A stretch of 64,000 nucleotides of DNA from Acanthococcus lagerstroemiae (GCA_031841125.1 CM063110.1:53605946-53669945); one strand, 5' to 3'. Shown: positions 35,801 to 42,889, numbered from the stretch's first letter. Numbers and translations are program-made. The notes: generated from the letters alone by a model not told the origin.

Positions 35801-36523
35801 CACGCGCAATACTGTTGCTCGCAAGTTGTTTGGAGTGGGAGTGAGGGAGTAGGTAGTAAAAATACTGATTAAAGTATGAAATAATTTGGTTTACAAGTAC
35901 TCACTTTTCCAATTTTGCCGATTAGCTCCTAAAATTTGTCCAGTGCCGATTTTTCAAACAGCATTAGGGCCCCCTGCCCCCTCGCTACGGCCCTACTCGC
36001 TTACTTCCAGTAATGTCACATGGGTACATCCCCACTGTCCATCTAGATAAAGTAGAAAACCTTGCTGTCCTGAATGACAGTTGAGCTGAGGTGATATGAG
36101 ATTCTCATTGTGGCGACAAACATTGCAGTGTTGCCAATTCTCTATGTTTGGCTTAGCGTGGTCATTATACACGGGGTGGTAACGCCAATCAAGGTGCTGC
36201 GAACGCGGCGCCATCATGTAGCTAGTCTCTTATTATTATATTAGAGTTCATAACGTAGAGAATAAGAGAACAATTTATTGAAATGTAATTCTTACTTTTC
36301 AGCTGGAACAGCGCAACTCTATAAAGTTGAAAAACTGAAAAAACAAACTGAGTATACTCTCAAAGCTCGAGCTATGAACGATGTCGGTTTCGGTAACTTC
36401 TCCTCTGAAGTCAAATACTCTACGTCGATCGGAGTTCGACTTTCTGTTTCTATTGCCTCCTGGTTTTCAATATTTGCTGTGATTGTTTTGAACGTGTCGT
36501 CTAATCGGCATTCGACTGCTTAA
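8713..36523 (+). CDS. Ig-superfamily cell-adhesion protein, NCAM/fasciclin-2-like (14 visible exons, 5' incomplete)
   Basis: Fourteen exons (8713-8832, 9261-9449, 9837-9979, 10545-10689, 24213-24367, 29083-29248, 29386-29546, 29833-30007, 30146-30300, 34735-34872, 34951-35091, 35170-35351, 35456-35705, 36303-36523) join in one frame of 779 residues plus stop; every junction has GT-AG and matching phase. Seen: an N-terminal acidic stretch, RRAKR near residue 53, six Ig domains (about 70-150, 155-250, 255-359, 363-469, 474-562, 566-655) each with the paired Cys, core Trp and a Y-x-C motif, one FN3 domain (658-750) and a hydrophobic segment (753-772) with a short tail. Many N-x-S/T sites suit an extracellular glycoprotein. 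Family knowledge: Ig+FN3 proteins of this kind mediate neural adhesion and axon guidance. The assignment to fasciclin-2/NCAM is inference; fasciclin-2 usually has five Ig and two FN3 domains. No start codon or signal-peptide exon was found. Confidence 0.75.
9261..9449 (+). CDS. Ig gene exon 2: RRAKR site and first half of Ig1
   Basis: Acceptor AAATCCAG, donor AG|GTATGT. Encodes a basic stretch ending LRRAKR, a Pro-rich linker and Ig1 strands A to C, with Cys in VTVVCTS and the core Trp in LEWTKP. It leaves in phase 2, matching the next exon. R-x-K-R is the consensus for furin-like proprotein convertases. Confidence 0.8.
9837..9979 (+). CDS. Ig gene exon 3: second half of Ig1
   Basis: Acceptor TTGTTGCAG, donor C|GTAAGT. 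Encodes Ig1 strands D to G with the D-A-G-A-Y-S-C motif and a sequon in MNGTQ. Leaves in phase 1. Confidence 0.85.
10167..10230. repeat. 32-bp tandem duplication in intron 3
   Basis: Two adjacent 32-bp units, each starting GTGATCAAT and containing AGAAAGTTTCTATCACTTTT, with one mismatch. The rest of the 9980-10544 intron shows nothing else beyond more GTGAT/ATCAC words. Confidence 0.8.
10545..10689 (+). CDS. Ig gene exon 4: first half of Ig2
   Basis: Acceptor TTGATTTTCAG, donor GG|GTAAAT. Encodes a KPKPKLKPDEED linker and Ig2 strands A to C, with Cys in YIVTCSG and Trp in VSWRN. Leaves in phase 2. The duplicated transposon block begins only about five bases inside the following intron. Confidence 0.85.
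10850..11160. other. GC-rich unidentified block (copy 1)
   Basis: Much more GC-rich than its surroundings, with overlapping 79- and 92-codon open frames. Neither frame has a recognisable domain and both recur unchanged at 17403-17712, so base composition and duplication explain them. It could be a 5' part of an unknown retroelement. I do not call it a gene. Confidence 0.4.
11815..12030 (-). mobile_element. tRNA-derived SINE fragment (copy 1)
   Basis: On the - strand a tRNA-like head starts near 12026 (GTGGGACTGAGTGGTA) and includes a box B-like GGTTTGATTCC near 11976-11966. A body with GGTACCAACTGAGGTAGA-like words follows. It resembles the + strand fragment at 16860-17060. Duplicated at about 18370-18598. 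Confidence 0.5.
12160..12330. repeat. Degenerate GAGTC-type repeat (copy 1)
   Basis: Repeated words such as GAACGAGTCCTATG, GAATGGGTCTTATGAG and GAATGAGTCTGTGG at about 16-30 bp spacing. This is the reverse orientation of the GACTCATTCAGACT-type repeat in later introns. Duplicated at about 18715-18895. Confidence 0.5.
12381..13858 (+). pseudogene. RTE-clade non-LTR retrotransposon, 5'-truncated (copy 1)
   Basis: Reverse-transcriptase sequence is readable across several frames: NNYRPISITS, QAGFRRGMSTIDHI, KAFDSVEH, GVKQGDPISANLF, FADDVVLIS, then the RTE-type tail GRPVTRWNDSLVNAAGTLW. It ends in an ATAATAATAAATAATA simple repeat, as RTE elements often do. The N-terminal endonuclease is absent. 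The frame is broken at the FIDF region (about 12690-12715), by a 2-bp loss at about 12815, by an extra A near 13110 and by an in-frame stop at 13422-13424. It is non-functional. Family name follows known RTE motifs; exact subfamily not determined. Confidence 0.85.
14630..14880. mobile_element. MITE with CGGTGGC termini inside the LINE (copy 1)
   Basis: About 26-bp terminal inverted repeats with four mismatches: left CGGTGGCACGTTTGACGCCT, right the reverse complement of CGGTGGCGCGTTCGACACCT. It interrupts the LINE frame between the LRRA and DKMIL parts of what should be the LRFADD region. No clear target duplication. The 94-codon open frame across it is incidental. Confidence 0.75.
15003..15291. 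mobile_element. MITE with CCTATAAC termini and 11-bp target duplication (copy 1)
   Basis: Long terminal inverted repeats (about 47 bp, three mismatches) read CCTATAACAATACGAGTACG inward to CATTTTGTATTCTGCTCG. It is flanked on both sides by AACTAAAGTAA. Removing the element restores the LINE reading KTKVMVC, so this is a real insertion with a duplicated target. A 9-11 bp duplication fits Mutator-like (MULE) elements best; that family call is inference. Confidence 0.85.
16860..17060 (+). mobile_element. tRNA-derived SINE fragment (copy 1)
   Basis: Begins GTGTGGGGGTGACAGTGAGT and includes the box B-like GGGTTTGATTCGC. A body follows with GGTGTACTCTTCAGTCCCCC and AAGTTCTCAGAAACAAGG. Related in reverse to the 11815-12030 fragment. 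Repeated at about 23405-23610. Confidence 0.5.
18947..20426 (+). pseudogene. RTE-clade non-LTR retrotransposon, 5'-truncated (copy 2)
   Basis: Same element as 12381-13858 but less damaged. A 242-codon frame (19264-19992) runs from the FIDLRKAFDSVEH motif through GVKQGDPISANLF and FADDVVLIS (the DD pair is at 19570-19575) to the shared stop after ISPE. The part before it lies in another frame (19106-19300), and the C-terminal GRPVTRWNDS region in another (19994-20281). The break near 19256 and the stop at 19990-19992 match copy 1, so both predate the duplication. The element lacks the endonuclease and cannot be autonomous. It ends in the same ATAATAATAAATAATA tail. Confidence 0.85.
21198..21450. 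mobile_element. MITE with CGGTGGC termini (copy 2)
   Basis: Counterpart of 14630-14880; differences from copy 1 are few. It was inserted before the block duplicated. Confidence 0.75.
21573..21859. mobile_element. MITE with CCTATAAC termini (copy 2)
   Basis: Counterpart of 15003-15291 with identical AACTAAAGTAA target duplications at 21562-21572 and 21860-21870. Confidence 0.85.
23801..24212. other. Unique intron sequence before Ig2 second half
   Basis: Non-duplicated remainder of the 13.5-kb intron, ending in the polypyrimidine acceptor TTTCTTTTCAATGCAG. Nothing else recognised. Confidence 0.6.
24213..24367 (+). CDS. Ig gene exon 5: second half of Ig2
   Basis: Acceptor TTTTCAATGCAG, donor C|GTAAGT. 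Begins with the one base that completes the Gly codon left by exon 4 at 10689, 13.5 kb upstream. Encodes Ig2 strands D to G with NSSVLTIKNAT and HNGKYYCRV. Leaves in phase 1. Confidence 0.85.
24490..24680. repeat. Degenerate AGACT/AAGACT repeat
   Basis: Loose repeats of words such as TTAGAGATTTTTTAGGCTG and GAAGACTTTC. Probably the same family as the GACTCATTCAGACT repeats at 26200-26345, 27930-28680, 31220-33075 and 48105-48260. Borders are vague. Confidence 0.35.
25080..25265. repeat. AAGCTAAAAG / AGCCGAAAG repeat
   Basis: Clustered words GAAAGCCGAAAGCTAAAAG, CAGCTAAAAGCTG and AAGCTAAAAGTCCAAGCTG in both orientations. A similar vocabulary appears at 55225-55400 and in the inverted repeat at 52456-52595. 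Family unknown. Confidence 0.35.
25270..25830. other. GC-rich island in intron 5, unidentified
   Basis: Clearly richer in G+C than the rest of the intron. Open frames of 62-95 codons occur on the - strand but contain no recognisable domain, and no splice-consistent exon fits the Ig gene here. Possibly part of an unknown retroelement. Confidence 0.35.
26200..26345. repeat. Degenerate GACTCTTGAAGACTCT repeat
   Basis: Words such as TTAGGACTCTTGAAGACTCT and ATGACTCTTCAAGAC recur at about 15-bp spacing. Same family as the larger arrays nearby. Confidence 0.45.
27008..27431. mobile_element. Tandem dimer of a MITE with CAAGGG termini (two ~212-bp units)
   Basis: Units 27008-27220 and 27221-27431 are near-identical. 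Each contains an inverted-repeat element running from CAAGGGTGTAGATAAGG to ATCAACGCCCTTG and an inner hairpin GTCCTGGGGG...CCCCCAGC. CTACATT or CTATATT lies on both sides of each element. The surrounding DNA is itself rich in CTACATATT words, which blurs the target-site call. Confidence 0.75.
27555..27891. mobile_element. hAT-like MITE, 337 bp, with 8-bp target duplication
   Basis: Left end CAGGCCCGTAACCAG, right end the reverse complement of CAAGCCCGTAACTAG (13 of 15 match). Flanks CAATAAAA and CAATAAGA match at 7 of 8 positions, as for hAT insertion. No transposase remains; the two ~70-90 codon frames inside have no domain. Confidence 0.8.
27930..28680. repeat. Degenerate GACTC repeat with an orientation switch
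   Basis: From about 27930 to 28390 the + strand is filled with AAGACT, GACTCT and TTCAAGACTCATCC words. From about 28400 to 28640 it is filled with the reverse forms (GAAGAGTCTTGAAGAG, GAACGAGTCCG). The array flips orientation near 28400. Unit length is loose, about 13-17 bp. Confidence 0.55.
29083..29248 (+). CDS. Ig gene exon 6: first half of Ig3
   Basis: Acceptor TAATCGTTACAG, donor CG|GTAAGG. Encodes Ig3 strands A to C: TDITCKGAVKNLNWKLNG with the conserved Cys and Trp. Enters with two bases, leaves in phase 2. Confidence 0.8.
29386..29546 (+). CDS. Ig gene exon 7: second half of Ig3
   Basis: Acceptor TTTTACCCTCTAG, donor G|GTATGT. Encodes strands D to G with the EGGQYLCSG motif. Leaves in phase 1. 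The Gly-Gly before Gln-Tyr replaces the usual Asp-x-Gly. Confidence 0.8.
29833..30007 (+). CDS. Ig gene exon 8: first half of Ig4
   Basis: Acceptor ATGATATTTTCAG, donor TT|GTAAGA. Encodes a Pro-rich linker (GAEPPAPTL) and strands A to C with YSIACVSSLDNLSWFG. Leaves in phase 2. Confidence 0.8.
30146..30300 (+). CDS. Ig gene exon 9: second half of Ig4
   Basis: Acceptor GTATTTTCCAG, donor G|GTGAGT. Encodes strands D to G with NDQGEYTCSGS, a canonical D-x-G-x-Y-x-C motif. Leaves in phase 1. Confidence 0.85.
30365..30806 (+). mobile_element. tRNA-derived SINE, near full length
   Basis: The head has a box A-like GCGGCCAAGTGGTAACGTG and box B GGGTTCGAGTCCC at tRNA spacing. A body of about 370 bp follows, ending at GGATACGGCGCCTGGAGAAG. 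A second copy in the opposite orientation lies in the same intron at 34345-34700. The cloverleaf is not fully paired, so this is a SINE rather than a tRNA gene. Confidence 0.75.
31220..31945. repeat. Degenerate GACTCATTCAGACT repeat
   Basis: Dense recurrence of GACTCATT, AACTCATTCAGATTCTTA, GACTTATCCTGACTCG and similar words every ~14-18 bp. No coding frame. Continues after the two MITEs at 32545-33075. Confidence 0.55.
31955..32134 (+). mobile_element. 180-bp MITE, ends ATTGGGGTATAAA / TTTATATCCCAAT
   Basis: Terminal inverted repeats of about 13 bp. Taken as TTGGGG...CCCAA it is flanked by TA on both sides. Its two halves match, in inverse, the outer parts of the element at 32185-32536: about 92 bp at one end (with GCGCTGCAAAATCACC) and about 73 bp at the other (with CTGATAAAGCGCAATTG). 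Confidence 0.75.
32185..32536 (-). mobile_element. 352-bp inverted relative of the 31955-32134 MITE
   Basis: Carries both end regions of the neighbouring MITE in reverse orientation plus about 170 bp of extra middle sequence. It is therefore a longer sibling, or the parent of the shorter internally deleted copy. The pair can fold into one long hairpin within the intron. Confidence 0.75.
32545..33075. repeat. Degenerate GACTCATTCAGACT repeat (continued)
   Basis: Words such as AAACTCATTCACTC, GACTCATTCAAATTC, GACTTACTCAAACC and AGACTCATTCTC recur. Same orientation and family as 31220-31945. Confidence 0.55.
33396..33423. repeat. Poly(A) tract
   Basis: About 28 consecutive A in the Ig4-Ig5 intron, with no recognisable retroposed body in front of it. 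Confidence 0.6.
33430..34340. other. Intron sequence with nothing recognised
   Basis: Part of the Ig4-Ig5 intron. No repeat I can delimit and no exon-like sequence. Confidence 0.4.
34345..34700 (-). mobile_element. tRNA-SINE body, inverted partner of 30365-30806
   Basis: Reverse-strand copy of the SINE body: CATCGGATACGGCACCTGAAG at its 3' end, then AAAGCAACGGCAAA, CCACCAGATCAGAAAGATTGG and TATCAATCGAGGTG toward its 5' end. The tRNA head is not recognisable. It stops roughly 35-60 bp before the Ig5 exon acceptor. Confidence 0.7.
34735..34872 (+). CDS. Ig gene exon 10: first half of Ig5
   Basis: Acceptor TTTTACTTTACAG, donor ATG|GTGCTG (weak). Encodes NATGNVTLQCIVGGHPMPTVNWKF, read here as Ig strands A to C with Cys and Trp, then DELIHN. 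The donor was chosen because it gives phase 1 and joins the next exon as ...IHN-D-PKRVYNGT; reading through meets a stop after about 14 codons. Confidence 0.75.
34951..35091 (+). CDS. Ig gene exon 11: second half of Ig5
   Basis: Acceptor ATCGTTCACAG, donor C|GTGAGT. Encodes NGTSLTISNASWADSGRYAC and the G strand. The W-A-D-S-G-R-Y-A-C motif is canonical. Leaves in phase 1. Confidence 0.85.
35170..35351 (+). CDS. Ig gene exon 12: first half of Ig6
   Basis: Acceptor TTTAATTTACAG. Encodes TTASLRCDCYTTSNDTYYTW with an additional Cys two residues after the conserved one. The donor is either GAG|GTTTTT (35351, chosen) or ATC|GTTGAG six bases earlier; both keep phase 0 and differ by two residues. 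Confidence 0.75.
35456..35705 (+). CDS. Ig gene exon 13: end of Ig6 and first half of FN3
   Basis: Acceptor TTATTTATCCAG, donor G|GTAAGC. Encodes HQGLYRCRAENPLGLAEMN, closing Ig6, then KPPKTPTITP opening the FN3 domain with no intron between. Leaves in phase 1. Confidence 0.85.
35706..36302. other. Last intron of the Ig gene
   Basis: Contains a GC-rich stretch with CCCCCTCGCTACGGCCCTA near 35970-35990 that looks like a transposon end (reverse TAGGGCCGTAGCGAGGGG). I could not find its partner end. Nothing else recognised. Confidence 0.35.
36303..36523 (+). CDS. Ig gene exon 14 (last): end of FN3 and hydrophobic C-terminus
   Basis: Acceptor TTACTTTTCAG; stop TAA at 36521-36523. Encodes the FN3 F-G strands (TEYTLKARAMNDVGFGNFSS), then about 20 hydrophobic residues (SVSIASWFSIFAVIVLNV) and a short polar tail SSNRHSTA. 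This could be a single membrane span with an eight-residue tail or a GPI-attachment signal; both occur in the family. Alternative 3' exons beyond the window's visible coding cannot be excluded. Confidence 0.8.
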
Positions 36524-38105
36524 ATATAATTTAAGGTATGCTACCTGTACGTTCTAAGTTGCAGTAATGCTCAAGAACGTATTAGGGGAAGGGGGAGAGG
36601 TTCAGAAGTGTCATCAGTGGTGAAGGTCTATTTTAGTTTTCTTCAGATCTTTTCATGGAAAGTTGGTAACATTTAAAAGAAGTAAAATGTTACTTTTAAA
36701 TCACCAATATCTTCAATAGATTCAAGTAGTCTTACATGAACCCGTATCTTGTCAGTGCTGTCAGGTTTATAACCTAAGTATCATACATCTCTTTTTTTTT
36801 CTTTCTTTGAAAATGGAAAACAAAGAATTAAGAGTTTACAGAGAATTAATTACTACATACCATAGTCTTTGAAATGCATCTCGTTATTGCTGCCAGGTTT
36901 ATAAGTATCATTGCATAAAAACCTTTTCATCGATTGATTTTGATAAATGTTGAAGTTGAATTTTGTAACCCAAATTCTCCCCCCTCCCTCCCGAAAAAGA
37001 AAACGTGTTGGCAGTGCACTTTTGATAGTTTTCAATATCTGTTTTTAACGAGTTTTATAGTTTTAGTAAGTTTTGGTTACGTCAAGGGAAACGGTAGTAC
37101 AAATGTTCACTTAATTATCAAAGATTTTATGAGCTTCCTAAACTCGTTATGCTTTTTTATATATTGCTTATAATTATGTACTTAATCAACAAAATTATCA
37201 ATTAATTGTGAGTTGTTTCGTTACTTATTATTAAGACCTTATCTCAGTCATGTTTTAATTTTTTTGAAAAAATCAAAAGGTTTACACTATATTTATGCAT
37301 TTATTATTGGAGTTACGATTTATCTTTTACGACTGTATACTTTTTTACTTGCTTATGAATTTCGTAATTATATAGTTTTTCTTTTTGTAATTTGTTGTAC
37401 TCTGGGTCACGATGAAGTTGCATGAGGGGTATTTATGATTGCGAGGCTTTCCTGTTGTCAATTCTGAAAATATTCGTGATTTGAATACGTGGAGGGGAAG
37501 AGTACCATTTTTTGGTGAACTTCCAGGAGAGCAAAAAATGAAACCCTACAGTATTATAAGAGATAGGTACATTCACGTTACCTTCCACCTGTTCAGGAAA
37601 AAAGTGCTCTTATTGTATTTCGTTAGTTTCCAATTTTTCTCTTGGCAGGATTCGAATTTTGCTTCCCCTTGTCTTTGTATCCTTTCTGTTGCACAGCAAC
37701 ACAGAACTATATGTAGATACAATGGTATATTACACATCAAGAGTCAAAAGTGAGTGTGTACATGGCGAGGGAACTCATTTTTGGCTCTTGTGGAAGATAT
37801 TTTTTATACTAGCTACTTGATCAGAAGCAGCAATGTTTTTCACTGACATGGTTTGTATTTTTCTATCTATTTATTTATTTAAATTATAGACACGTGATTT
37901 TTGCGTGCGTAATTAATTCAAAAATTAAATTTTCTCAGTTAATTACTACAAAGTACAGTATCACAGTCTTGTCTTCAGTTTGTTCACATGCACAAACAGC
38001 GTACACAGGTAGTGGCCAGCAAAAACGTAACAACAGTTAACAACAAACGGCAACAGCTGTACTAAGTCATGAATATTTAAATACGTGCTCAAGTCGCTAT
38101 TTTGT
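36524..38105. other. Probable 3' UTR, then AT-rich intergenic sequence
   Basis: Follows the Ig gene stop. I find no convincing AATAAA near the stop. Short frames around 37000-37750 have no recognisable domain. AT-rich throughout. Confidence 0.4.
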
Positions 38106-38107
38106 AA

Positions 38108-38185
38108 TTTGCTCCATGGCCGAGTGGTTGGAGACAATCGCTGCATTTCAGTCAAATATTTCAATGGACGCTAGTTTGATTCCCC
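38108..38185 (+). mobile_element. tRNA-like SINE head or tRNA pseudogene (Ser/Leu type)
   Basis: CATGGCCGAGTGGTTGGAGA matches the A box and D arm of class II tRNAs, and GTTTGATTCCCCG matches box B about 45 bp later, with a long variable region between. The acceptor stem does not pair, so it is not a functional tRNA. An ill-defined body may follow to about 38340. Confidence 0.6.
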
Positions 38186-38814
38186 GATATGAAATTACTG
38201 GCAAGCAATTTTTTCATGTAAAAACGCTTTACATTGAGGGACATTAACTTTACATGCAGGTTTTGTTAGCACTTGGTGCATGAATGATAGGCGCTTCTTG
38301 TCTGTAAAACACCAACGTAAACATTGCCTTTCTCATTAAGTAGTATGAAAAAATTATTTCACTGGTTCTCAAATCCCTTAAATGATGCATATTGATTTTT
38401 CAATGATGAGCTTCTCCGCCTGATGCCCTCATTTTTCAATTTAGGAACAACATGGCATTGAAAGAGAACTCAGAGCCTTGAAAATTGTCAGAATGGTATC
38501 CACATTATCACTCGTGAGAACGTGAACCTTTGTTCACCTTACCGCTTCCTACTTGCTGAATATTATCCCTGTTTTCAATATTTAAGTCTCATTGATATAG
38601 AAAATTATTTCAATAACCTTCGAATGTTCAAAAATGTATCAGTGTTCTGCACAGTGGCGTTGTGTCTGGGTGTTAAAGGTGTTCACTGCACACCCACTTA
38701 ATTTTTGTCTACAACAAAATCCCAGAAACAATAAAGAAAGATTTCAACTTTGATTAAAATACAAAATATAACCTCGAAAAATTGAAAAATATCCTGAATA
38801 TTTCTCTTTGCGCT

Positions 38815-39325
38815 TCGAGTGGTACTTATCTTTGTCACATAGGTATTATGGAAATCACGTACAATGTTCACTAGCAACAATCCACACTCTTGTTAGTCTT
38901 GTCGCAGTGGCGTTATCTTAGTCACATACTATGGGAATCGTGTAGGATGCTCACTAGCAACATTGCACACTCTCATCATTCTAGTTGCAGTGGCGTTATC
39001 TTTATCACGTACTATGGGAATCGTGTAGGATGTTAACTAGCAACATTGCACACTCTCGTCGGTCTTAGTGCAGAGGCGTTATCTTTGTCTCACTTACTAT
39101 GGGAATTGAATAGGATGTTCACAAGCAACATAGCACACTCTCATCAGTCTTGTCACAGGGGCGTTTGGGAATCACATAAGATGTTCACTAGCAACATTGC
39201 ACATTCACATCATTCTTGTTGTAGTGGCGTAATCTTTGTCACGTAACATGGGAATCGCGTAGGATGTTCACTAGCAACATTGGACACTCTCGTCGGCCTT
39301 GTCGCCGTGGCGTTTGCAATGAAGG
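38815..39325. repeat. 83-bp tandem satellite, about six units
   Basis: The word GTTCACTAGCAACATTGCAC recurs with starts near 38866, 38949, 39032, 39117, 39183 and 39266, so the spacing is 83, 83, 85, 66 and 83. Each unit also has CAGTGGCGTTATCTTTGTCA and TATGGGAATCG. One unit is shortened by about 17 bp. No gene. Confidence 0.9.
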
Positions 39326-39883
39326 CCACAAAGAGTGAAGCAGAGACTTCGTTAATTTAAATGGCAGGGTGTTCACCAGCAAAAATGAACGTTCCAGAAG
39401 CGCATGCGCATGCTATGTGGTGAGTCTTCATTCTACATTGACACTCATTATTTATACATACTGATCATAAGTTTTTGATACTACTGATTTTTTGTGGAGG
39501 GGGAAGGGAAGGCACAGACCCGCCAGTTGAACACCTGCGAAAGGGCACCACGCGACGCCACTGGTTCTGCATCACGCCTCTTGAATTTACGCCCTTTTTC
39601 CCTCACTCCCTTCCCCACTTCCAGCGCCACACATTTCAACTTCACAATATAATATCAAAACACAAATCAACTGACGGCAGAAACTTGAGAAAGTATATCT
39701 TATTGTGATATTTTTGAATATTAGGCCCTTCTAGAGAATGTCTTGAATTTTTCAAATGCAGGTTAAAGTTAAGTATGTATATGAAAAACGAATTCAGCGG
39801 CTTCAAAAATTCAAGAATACCAATTATCTTGATCTCTTATTTTCTTTATAAATGGAATCACAAACATTTTCAATACTGAAGTT

Positions 39884-39905
39884 CACACACACACACACAC
39901 ACACA
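39884..39905. repeat. (CA)n microsatellite
   Basis: Eleven CA dinucleotides. Confidence 0.9.
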
Positions 39906-39909
39906 ATAT

Positions 39910-42885
39910 GGGTGGTTTCAGAGGCTTAAGAAGAGAGGTAATGTGAATTCCCAGGTTTAAGGGGGCACGCAGTTAAGGAAGCTGCCAGAGAGTATCGAAC
40001 TCGGTGAGAAAATAAAAATATCAAATTAAAGGGTCATTGTGATACCGCCCCCTCCCGACTCAGGATCAAGTTGAAGGACGTATACACTGGATGGCATCAT
40101 CAATACTCGGATGATTCATTAAAATAGTATTTGTTACGCGGTTTTTCACCAAATAATTTCTCGGGTGTGGTTCTATCTGTGGATGTCACTCCAAGAGATT
40201 TAAAGACAGAGGCTATATTTTCTACTCACTGATTGTAATGTACATACGAGTATAACAACACTATCATTTGAAGAAGAATTATTACTACTTTCATTTTAGA
40301 TTTTAATTACATACTCAAAAACAATAAACTATCCCATATTGCTCACATTGAACCTATTTTGCCAGCGCACAGATCAAGTCATTATCAATTCACATGAGAT
40401 TTAGCATAATACCTAATCATAATTCACTGCCTCTTCATGACTCATTCATTCGATTAGATATCACATTTTTCCATGGATGGTGTCATATAACATTAATTAT
40501 CACGGAATTTTTTTAAATTTATTTGTATCATGTAAATGGAAATCTATAAGGATTCTTTCATTGTCAAAGATGAATTCAATAAATTTCAAAAATATAATAC
40601 TTTATTTTAGAGATCAAGTCATACACATATACCAGATCAAAATATGAAATTCTTATCACAATGGCTGTGGATGTGAATACTGAATAACTTCAGTTTTATG
40701 TAAAGTGTAACAATTATTTATTAGGTTAAGTTATAGGTACATTACTTATTTTCAACATAAGCAGATTGGAAATGTTTACCTTTCAACTCCATACCTAGAC
40801 ATCAGTGCCATAATTAGGGCTCTGCTGGTTACTGCGTGCGAGAAGTCTGGTGCTCCAGTGCTGCACCCAAGGACATCAAAAATCTCCACGCGTGGTCCGA
40901 CGGGGTAGCCCTGACTCCTTTTTCTTTTCTTTCTCTTCCCGACGTTACCTTGCTGTTTTAATATATTTATTTCATCTGGCTTCACATATTACTTTACATA
41001 TTACTTTCTTTGTTGGCTGTTTATGAAATTTGCTATTCCTTGTTATTTACTTCACTTTTTATCTTTGTATGTTATTTGTAAATGTCCGCCTAGCTTGAAA
41101 TTGTGAATGTATGTCAAATGTTCTTCATGTTATGTATTTTGTTTTGGTGCCTATTGCCCTCACAAATTTTAAAACTTAATTTTGAAACATTATCCATTGC
41201 CCTATTAGTCCTGTTATTGTCATTTTCGCTGTTTGTTATTTATTTATTTTGCCCTACATTGGCCCACATTAAATTTAATCCTTATTTATTACCTTATTGG
41301 TCCCATTAATGTTATTATTATTACTTTTTTCCCCTTCTTCTTCTTTTTGTGGTTCTTTTAATGTATTGATTGAGCATGGCTTTATAATATCTCTACTAGA
41401 TCAATTTCGGTACAACATTACGATTTAAATCGATCGCCGTTGTTATGTACGCTTACGATTTAATTATTTACTTTTTATTCCTTCTCCCTGCCTTTCCTAA
41501 CAGGACCTCTTTTCATTAATTGATTTCGTGTGCCCAAGGATGTTCATCATATCGAACTAGACGGACACTACCAATCGGATTTATTAATGGTAACTCGAGT
41601 GAATTCATGTTCTATGAAAAAAGCAAACGAGAAATATGTATTGAGCGCTATTTGTCAGGATGATACGGTTTTAAATAGTTGGTCCCGTCGAATTGATTTT
41701 TCCCTTTTGCGTATTTATGTTCCGATTTTAAATTGTTCTGATTGATTTTTTATTTTTGTGGATTCTATTTTCATTCCCTAGACTTCAAAATCATTAAATA
41801 TGAAGTCTCAGGTTTATATTTATTATTATTATTCTTTATAAATCATTAATAGATGTTCAGTTTCTTTAGTCGGGGAGGATGGCGCGCTCCAACATGATTG
41901 GGTTCAGGGCCCCTAAGATCCTAAACCTGGCTGTGGTAACTTTCTCGGAATGGGTCACGATATTGAGGCAAAAGGTTTCCTGATATTACGATCCACGATA
42001 TATTTAAATACCCTTCACAGCAATAATCGAAAATTACCACTGAGCACAAAGCTTCTTCATTATCAAGTACTACAGAATTAGGGTGAAAAATACTACTTTA
42101 TGACAAATTTTTATCATCGTGTGATATAAAAAAAATGAATTGGGGGCAAAATCGTCGCTTTCGCTCTCACGGCTCTGTATTAAAAAAAAAACTCCTTTGT
42201 ATTTCCGATAAACGGATCACTTTTGTGAAACTTCATTCTGACATCTGATTTTCCAATAGGGGGATACTGAAATAAGAGATATTCTAAGAGTACAATGGTA
42301 ACCCTTTTCAACTTCCATTGAAGGCATGAAGTCTTAACTTTTCTTTCAAGGGAATCGCCAGAATTAATTTCTTTTTAAAGCAATTATACTTTCTTATCAA
42401 CAATTATCTTTTAAGATTAATAATAGGATTGTAATACAAATGAGACAGCCTTAAGAGAGTATAAAAATACCTATAGTTTTGCCGCTCTTTGTGAGCGGTT
42501 TGAACATGCAATCTTCTGCATTTATAAGAGCATGCAGAAAAACAGGCAATATTCCATTTGTATGAAATTGGCGATAAATGTATTCCGCATCTAATAACTA
42601 ACAAGAAAAATTGGAAGGTTAACAAATATTAGATGCATTATGTATTGATTTATAAAAATCATTAATCACTTATTTTATCGTCAAATTTCTGAAGAATATA
42701 ATCAAAAATAAGCTTGAAACGAACAACTTTGGAAAATATTTTCGATAATACCTGTTCTTTGTTCTCAAGGTAGTCTTGCGAGTGAACTGAATAATCAGTT
42801 ACACACTTATTGAGCAAGCGAATGGCTTTTAATCATTATAAACCAAATCATTTATATTTTTAAGGGGCACTAATGAGTGAATGAT
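39910..42885. other. Gene-poor AT-rich stretch
   Basis: I see no domain-bearing frame. A 71-codon frame at 41530-41745 (+) has no start context or domain that I recognise. T-rich tracts occur around 41100-41350. No clear repeat. Confidence 0.4.
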
Positions 42886-42889
42886 CAAT

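Noticed and set aside
35960..35995. Complete transposon with TAGGGCCGTAGCGAGGGG end in the last Ig intron
   Set aside because: Only one end is visible; no inverted partner or target duplication was found.
38108..38185. Functional Ser/Leu tRNA gene
   Set aside because: Boxes A and B are present, but the acceptor stem does not pair and the anticodon arm is poor. Better explained as a SINE head or pseudogene.
38815..39325. CRISPR-like array
   Set aside because: The 83-bp units are contiguous without unique spacers, and the sequence is eukaryotic.
41530..41745. 71-codon frame with soluble-protein-like composition
   Set aside because: No domain recognised and no splice or start evidence; left as unsupported.
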